Source: Pedobacter sp. (GTDB taxonomy: Bacteria > Bacteroidota > Bacteroidia > Sphingobacteriales > Sphingobacteriaceae). From it: 64,000 nt of DNA. The position numbers and the translations under genes were made by a program. Location: positions 50,785 through 114,784 of the forward strand of contig NZ_JAVHXT010000016.1 of NCBI RefSeq assembly GCF_031119335.1, in the 5' to 3' direction. A model generated the notes under the pieces. It worked only from the letters and a program-made list of their open reading frames with translations, was not told the DNA's origin and searched no databases. Positions 59,883-64,000 of the stretch are shown piece by piece; positions within the stretch are counted from its first letter, which is position 1, and the number at the start of each line of letters is the position of its first letter.

Positions 59883-61232
59883 CTACAACAACAACTTACT
59901 TGCTAGGCCCAAAAGCAACAAAAATCCAAAAACGTCCGTAAAAGTGGTAATAATAATAGACGAAGCAATAGCTGGATCTATCCCTACCCTTTTCAAAATC
60001 AAGGGAATACCTGCACCAGTAAAACCTGCGATGATTAGGTTTCCTGTCATAGCCATGAATATCACTAAACCTAACATCAAATTGGCATCGAAGAAATAAG
60101 CAAATACTAATACAATCAAGCCTGTTACCGCTCCATTTATCATTCCAACTGTAAATTCTTTTAAAACTGTGCGGTAAGCTTGTTGATCTGTTAAATCGAA
60201 CAAAGAAATACGACGAACAGTAACAGCTAAAGCTTGTGTAGCAGCATTACCACCCATACCAGCAATAATGGTCATATAAGCAGAAAGAATGGCTAAATGG
60301 GCTAAAGTATCTTCGTAATATCTCACCACTGCAGATGCTAAGAAAGCCGTCCCTAAATTGATAATTAACCAAGGCAAACGAGACTTTACGGCATCAATCC
60401 AATTACCGGCTAGCTCCTCATCTTCAGATACACCAGATATTTTCAAGATATCCTCCGTATTCTCATCTTCCATAACGTCTATAACGTCATCGAAAGTTAC
60501 CCTCCCTAGTAATTTAAGTTCATCATTTACTACTGGAATACTGGTTAAATTGTACTGAGATAATAATTTGGCTACTTCTTCCTGATCGGTTTCTGCTTTT
60601 ACATATACAGCATCGGGTTTTACCATTGCGGTAATTTTGGGATTGCCCTTTGCTTTAATGATGTCTTTTAATGAGACAATTCCTTTGAAAGTTTCATCGT
60701 CGTCTATTACGAAAACCGTATAGAACTCTTCAATTTCTTCGCTTTGCCTAATAATTTCATCAATCGCATCTTTTTTGGTGAAATTAATATTCACCTTAAT
60801 CATCTGCGTATTCATTAAACCACCAGCAGTTTCCTCGTCGTAGCTTAATAAGTTCCTGATACTCTCGGCATCATCAGCACTTAGGTCTTCCAGAATTTCC
60901 TGCTGATCTTCTTCGTCCAGCTGGGAAATAATATCGGTAGCGTCATCGTAATCTAGCTCCTCTACAATTTCCGTACGTTTTTCTGGATGTAGTTGAATTA
61001 ATAGCTCTTCTGGATGGGCCTGCTCGCTCATCTCCGCAATCACTTCAGAAGCTTTTTCTACTTCTAACAGATTGATGATGCGCTGTTTGTCTTCCGAATT
61101 AATATTATCGAACAAGATCGCAATTTCCGACGCATGATATTCGTCCAAAGTTGCGCTCAGCAATTGGTCGTCGCCATCTATGGCCGTCTTTAGCTTAGAA
61201 AGGTCTGTTTTATCTAGTTCGAACGATTGCAT
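59883..61232 (-). CDS. mgtE: Magnesium transporter MgtE
   Basis: A 449-residue protein with the standard order: acidic helical MgtE_N domain (about 20-125, repeated LxxLDEEDQQEILEDLSADD-like units), two CBS domains (about 130-255) and five C-terminal transmembrane helices. The latter include the signature MTIIAGMGGNAATQALAVTVRR and TGNLIIAGFTGAGIPLIL. The N and CBS domains close the channel when cytoplasmic Mg2+ is high. No M-box-like leader is possible because a promoter box lies almost at the start codon. Confidence 0.94.
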   Translation of the reverse strand: MQSFELDKTDLSKLKTAIDGDDQLLSATLDEYHASEIAILFDNINSEDKQRIINLLEVEKASEVIAEMSEQAHPEELLIQLHPEKRTEIVEELDYDDATDIISQLDEEDQQEILEDLSADDAESIRNLLSYDEETAGGLMNTQMIKVNINFTKKDAIDEIIRQSEEIEEFYTVFVIDDDETFKGIVSLKDIIKAKGNPKITAMVKPDAVYVKAETDQEEVAKLLSQYNLTSIPVVNDELKLLGRVTFDDVIDVMEDENTEDILKISGVSEDEELAGNWIDAVKSRLPWLIINLGTAFLASAVVRYYEDTLAHLAILSAYMTIIAGMGGNAATQALAVTVRRISLFDLTDQQAYRTVLKEFTVGMINGAVTGLIVLVFAYFFDANLMLGLVIFMAMTGNLIIAGFTGAGIPLILKRVGIDPAIASSIIITTFTDVFGFLLLLGLASKLLL

Positions 61233-61239
61233 TTCTCCG

Positions 61240-61247
61240 CAAAATTA
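61240..61247 (-). promoter_or_regulatory. Putative -7 box (TAATTTTG) of mgtE
   Basis: Minus-strand TAATTTTG fits TAnnTTTG and lies 7 nt before the mgtE ATG at 61232, within the 26-base gap after the DUF3307 gene. Confidence 0.4.
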
Positions 61248-61258
61248 AAAATTTGACC

Positions 61259-61963
61259 TTATAAATTGATATGTGCAATGCCTAATGATAGCGCTACAGC
61301 TATCCCAAAACTGAGCAGCGTACCTATCAAAACATATTCTGTAAGCTTTAAATCGTTTCCTTCCTTTAAATCTCCAAACCTAAAAATAGATTTTGCAGCT
61401 AAGAGAAAACCTACCGCTTCTAAATGACCTGTTAATATAAAAACGTAAATAAGCAATCTTTCTAAAATACCTATAAATTTCCCAGCATTATGCAATGAAA
61501 TTGATCCTTTGCTAGGTATAAATCTGGCAATAAGCACTTTGATAACTATAGCCGTTGGCGATGTTAGCAGTAATGCTCCGAAGACATAGAGCCAAACTTT
61601 TGCATCATAGAGAAAATTAGTATTGATACTTGCACCATCATAAAAAGATAGCCAGCAAACCACAATTACCGCAATATGCAATACCTGATCTGCAAAGAAC
61701 CATAATCGCTTGTTCGAAGTTCTTTGGAACAATAGTTTACAAGCATCTATAGCAAAATGACTTGTTCCAATAATTAGTGCGGGCAACCAAGCACTGAACG
61801 AAAAGAAGACTAAAAACACTAAAGCGATGTGTATAGCTACATGCAGATATAGTTTGTTCGATTTTAGCTTTAGCTTCTCTTTTTCGGCTACCCATTGATC
61901 TGGCTGTAGAAAGAAATCTCCTAAAATGTGCGCCAACAATAATTTAATTAATACAATATCCAT
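61259..61963 (-). CDS. DUF3307 membrane protein
   Basis: A 234-residue protein with about six transmembrane helices. The opening LLLAHILGDFFLQPDQWVAE with a conserved Asp and Gln, and the following HVAIHIALVFLVFF, are the DUF3307 signature. Function is unknown. Its start lies 1 nt after the stop codon of the SatD-like gene, so the two are translationally coupled; this pairing recurs in other bacteria. That makes it the likely target or partner of the SatD-type regulator. Confidence 0.85.
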   Translation of the reverse strand: MDIVLIKLLLAHILGDFFLQPDQWVAEKEKLKLKSNKLYLHVAIHIALVFLVFFSFSAWLPALIIGTSHFAIDACKLLFQRTSNKRLWFFADQVLHIAVIVVCWLSFYDGASINTNFLYDAKVWLYVFGALLLTSPTAIVIKVLIARFIPSKGSISLHNAGKFIGILERLLIYVFILTGHLEAVGFLLAAKSIFRFGDLKEGNDLKLTEYVLIGTLLSFGIAVALSLGIAHINL

Positions 61964-61964
61964 T

Positions 61965-62570
61965 TTAAAAGCTGCTTACAATTAACTTTCTAAATTTACT
62001 TTCCAGCTCCATTATTTCCGAAAAATGGGCTCGCTTAAGTGCTTCGCTAATGGATGATTGACTTCTACCAGATATTTTTGCAATTTTGTCCTGGTTTTCG
62101 TTTTGGTTCTCGATAGTTTGCTTTACCACTTCGGAAGCAATTGGGCTCCAGCTATCCATTGCAATAAGTGCTAATTTTAGATAAAGGTTCATATCTTCAT
62201 CAAAAGCCACTGATGGACTTTTAATTACTAGATTAACTTTATTGCTTTTTAAGGTATCGAAACCTTCACCAGAGTTAACATAAGCTTCGCCGTTGGCCTC
62301 CGTCACCCTTTCAGAAGTCTTTTTATCTTTCTTCCCGAAACCGATGCTTATTCTTACATCGGCGCCCTTAATGGTTTTTATACAAGCCTTAATGTAAATT
62401 GCAGTTAGCAATGCTGTAGCTGGTGTTAACTCTATTTGAAAACTATCGCCTCTAAAAATTTCCCATTTAGTGTTTTTGGGCAAAGCCGATAACGATTTTT
62501 TCAATGTATCTATCCAAAGAACTGATAGTTCTCTTGAATTTATGATATCTCCTGTTATTACTGCAATCAT
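61965..62570 (-). CDS. SatD-family protein with C-terminal helix-turn-helix
   Basis: A 201-residue cytoplasmic protein. The N-terminal SatD domain has MIAVITGDIINSREL, WEIFRGDSFQIEL and VRISIGFGKKD followed by EAYVNSGEGFD; the acidic pattern recalls nucleotidyl-cyclase-like folds, which is inference. The C-terminal part (about 160-190) reads as a helix-turn-helix, DKIAKISGRSQSSISEALKRA. Three palindromes directly upstream look like operators for this protein. It is the first gene of the pair with DUF3307. satD was named in a streptococcal acid-tolerance operon. Confidence 0.8.
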   Translation of the reverse strand: MIAVITGDIINSRELSVLWIDTLKKSLSALPKNTKWEIFRGDSFQIELTPATALLTAIYIKACIKTIKGADVRISIGFGKKDKKTSERVTEANGEAYVNSGEGFDTLKSNKVNLVIKSPSVAFDEDMNLYLKLALIAMDSWSPIASEVVKQTIENQNENQDKIAKISGRSQSSISEALKRAHFSEIMELESKFRKLIVSSF

Positions 62571-62578
62571 AAATCTAA

Positions 62579-62654
62579 TATCGGCAAAAAAGCCGATAAA
62601 TAAAAATATCGGCTAAATAGCCGATAAATAAAAATATCGGTTAATTAGCCGATA
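62579..62654. promoter_or_regulatory. Three palindromic operators at 28-bp spacing upstream of satD
   Basis: TATCGGC-N6-GCCGATA occurs at 62579-62598 and 62607-62626, and TATCGGT-N6-GCCGATA at 62635-62654. Linkers AAATAAAAA are shared, so the block is also a 28-bp tandem repeat. It starts 8 nt upstream of the satD ATG, inside the leader or over the promoter. Confidence 0.65.
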
Positions 62655-62733
62655 TTAATTATAATAGATTATTGGATTTATATAAACGTTGGTAAGCTTA
62701 TAGAAAAAGTATTATTTATAAAACAGTGATGAT

Positions 62734-63033
62734 TTAGCTAGCATGCATTTCAATCAGTTGTTTTAGTTGCGGAGCGGGAACGGCACCACTTTGACGCCAA
62801 ACAGCTTTACCTTTTTTAAATAGAATAAAGGTTGGCACACCTTGTACGTTAAATGCACTGGCCGCCGCTTGATTTTTATCTACATCAACTTTTATGATAG
62901 CAGCCTTATCTCCTATTTGGCTTTTCAGCTCTGTTAAAATTGGCCCCATAGCTTTGCAAGGTGCACACCATTCTGCGAAAAAATCTACTAACACCGGCTT
63001 ATCGCCATTAATCAATTCTGAAAACTTAGACAT
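62734..63033 (-). CDS. trxA: Thioredoxin
   Basis: A 99-residue cytoplasmic thioredoxin. The redox centre is C23/C26 in WCAPCK, which differs from the usual WCGPCK by Ala for Gly and may shift the redox potential slightly. DVDKNQAAASAFNVQGVPTF, with the cis-Pro, and FKKGKAVWRQSGAV are present. It reduces protein disulfides. It appears monocistronic, with a repeat-rich spacer upstream. Confidence 0.92.
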   Translation of the reverse strand: MSKFSELINGDKPVLVDFFAEWCAPCKAMGPILTELKSQIGDKAAIIKVDVDKNQAAASAFNVQGVPTFILFKKGKAVWRQSGAVPAPQLKQLIEMHAS

Positions 63034-63104
63034 AGTATATTGCTTTTAAATTGAACAAAGATTAATGGAGATGGTTTTTACAACATTTGATTAACAAGCT
63101 TTCT

Positions 63105-63130
63105 CGTCATTGTGAGGCACGAAGCAATCT
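63105..63130 (+). repeat. REP-like repeat, family B (copy 5)
   Basis: CGTCATTGTGAGGCACGAAG then CAATCT; one base differs from the inverse copy at 63288-63313. Confidence 0.65.
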
Positions 63131-63231
63131 TACAAGCCAAGCAACCTCTAAACAATTACATTATTTAGCAGATGCTCAAATAAATTTAGGGTGACGAAGA
63201 CTTTATAATATAATCCGTCATCGTAATTTAT

Positions 63232-63276
63232 TTTACTGCGTAGCTTTCCGCTTCGCTATAGGTCAGCATCAGTTTA
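63232..63276 (-). repeat. Family D repeat (copy 4, degenerate)
   Basis: The minus strand reads AAACTGATGCTGACC, then AGCGAAGCGGAAAGC, matching the ends of the family D order but with the AGCAGGGCTA hairpin lost. Confidence 0.35.
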
Positions 63277-63287
63277 GAAGGTAGCTA

Positions 63288-63313
63288 AGATTGCTTCGTG
63301 CCTCGCAATGACG
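63288..63313 (-). repeat. REP-like repeat, family B (copy 6)
   Basis: A complete 26-bp copy, identical to 39976-40001. Confidence 0.65.
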
Positions 63314-63322
63314 AGGATGCAT

Positions 63323-63357
63323 ATAAAAAAAGGGAGCAATTTTCATCGCTCCCTTTT
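63323..63357 (-). terminator. Intrinsic terminator of rpmI-rplT
   Basis: Minus-strand stem AAAAGGGAGC (complement of 63348-63357) with GCTCCCTTTT (complement of 63328-63337), then further Ts. Confidence 0.85.
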
Positions 63358-63374
63358 CTTAATATTTCAGTATC

Positions 63375-63719
63375 TTATTTTACTGCATCAATAACAGCTT
63401 TGAAAGCTTCTTTATTGTTCATCGCTAAATCAGCTAAAACTTTACGGTTTAAACCGATGTTTTTTGCAGCTAATTTACCAATTAGTTGAGAGTAAGATAC
63501 GCCGTACTCACGAGCACCAGCGTTGATACGTTGGATCCATAAAGCACGGAATTCTCTTTTCTTAGCTTTACGGTCACGGTATGCATATTGCAAACCTTTT
63601 TCAACTGTGTTTTTAGCAATGGTAAAAACCTTGCTTCTTGATCCCCAATAGCCTTTGGCCATATTTAGGACTTTTTTTCTTCTGCGTCTAGCAGCTACTA
63701 CGTTTACCGAACGAGGCAT
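63375..63719 (-). CDS. rplT: 50S ribosomal protein L20
   Basis: A 114-residue basic protein that binds 23S rRNA early in 50S assembly. PRSVNVVAARRRRKKVLNMA, KGYWGSRSKVFTIAKNTVEKG, AYRDRKAKKREFRALWIQRI and NAGAREYGVSYSQLI are the family hallmarks in order. It lies 73 bases downstream of rpmI on the same strand, and a terminator follows its stop. In many bacteria L20 represses its own operon; no leader is visible inside the window to judge that. Confidence 0.97.
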   Translation of the reverse strand: MPRSVNVVAARRRRKKVLNMAKGYWGSRSKVFTIAKNTVEKGLQYAYRDRKAKKREFRALWIQRINAGAREYGVSYSQLIGKLAAKNIGLNRKVLADLAMNNKEAFKAVIDAVK

Positions 63720-63792
63720 AATGTGTTGTGTTTTGATAAGCGGTGTTGCTTGTTACAGCAATCTTGAAACCGAGTATCGGGTTAAAAATTAA

Positions 63793-63993
63793 TTACTTAC
63801 CGATGCAAAGCATACGTTTAACGTTGCCCATGTCAGCATCATTTACCATGCTAGTGGTGGTTAAGTTACGCTTACGTTTAGTACTCTTTTTTGTTAAGAT
63901 GTGACTTTTGTAGGCGTTCTTTCTTGCAATTTTACCTGTTCCAGTAAGCGAAAAACGCTTTTTAGCACTGGAATTGGTTTTCATTTTTGGCAT
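63793..63993 (-). CDS. rpmI: 50S ribosomal protein L35
   Basis: A 66-residue basic protein: PKMKTNSSAKKRFSLTGTGK and ARKNAYKSHILTKKSTKRKR, ending in VKRMLCIGK. Length and order are normal. It precedes rplT in the conserved infC-rpmI-rplT arrangement; infC would lie just beyond the right edge. Confidence 0.97.
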   Translation of the reverse strand: MPKMKTNSSAKKRFSLTGTGKIARKNAYKSHILTKKSTKRKRNLTTTSMVNDADMGNVKRMLCIGK

Positions 63994-64000
63994 AACCTGT

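Larger units (their letters stand above)
63034..63374. other. Spacer with inverted family B pair, a family D copy and the rplT terminator
   Basis: No coding frame is supported. The family B copies at 63105-63130 and 63288-63313 face each other and enclose the degenerate family D copy (63232-63276). Confidence 0.6.

Overview
The window looks like chromosomal DNA of a Bacteroidota bacterium, most likely Sphingobacteriaceae (Pedobacter-like). This is judged from protein families, not from a search. The signs are two SusC/SusD outer-membrane pairs, an ECF sigma/FecR module, DUF3667, NamZ (DUF1343), SatD next to DUF3307, AT-rich DNA, TAnnTTTG-type -7 promoter boxes, an absence of Shine-Dalgarno tracts, and a tRNA gene with no encoded CCA. 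There is no rRNA operon, CRISPR array, prophage or large mobile element.

Layout. 1-5.3 kb: a peptidoglycan amidase cut by the left edge, a small two-helix membrane gene whose frame is broken at a slippery heptamer, a DUF3667 membrane protein, an ArsR regulator with a flavin oxidoreductase, and a divergent OmpR-type two-component system. 5.5-11.7 kb: a short ribosome hibernation factor, then a complete heavy-metal RND efflux operon (outer-membrane factor, adaptor, pump). 12-20 kb: a Cys-rich secreted protein, pdxJ, a drug/metabolite-type exporter, three orphan envelope genes including a CPBP protease, and gcvP. 20.3-33.4 kb, all on the minus strand: a diacylglycerol-kinase-like protein, an M23 peptidase, the muramidase NamZ, an ECF sigma factor, FecR, SusC with an STN domain, SusD and a zinc metalloprotease. 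This reads as a regulated scavenging region for peptides or cell-wall material.

33.5-45.8 kb: surE, an SDR, a REP-associated tyrosine transposase, pyrG, yidC, an S9 peptidase, an M14 carboxypeptidase and a nucleoside-recognition membrane protein. 45.8-55.2 kb: a second SusC/SusD pair without its own sigma/FecR, a thioesterase, OsmC, DUF1801, tRNA-Arg(TCT), mannonate dehydratase and PIN-PhoH. 55.2-64 kb: a decayed-looking AT-rich patch, a P1 peptidase, a FUSC protein, Ohr, mgtE, DUF3307 with SatD, thioredoxin, and rplT-rpmI at the right edge.

The strongest unlisted signals are: (1) a plus-strand promoter box plus a hairpin with eight Ts opposite the susC leader at 27.8-27.95 kb, placed like the DonS-type antisense RNAs of Bacteroides polysaccharide loci; (2) three 20-bp palindromes at an exact 28-bp period directly upstream of satD; (3) the T-TTA-AAA slippery site joining two halves of a small membrane protein; (4) several families of short palindromic intergenic repeats, one of which brackets the RAYT transposase and has a look-alike after yidC.
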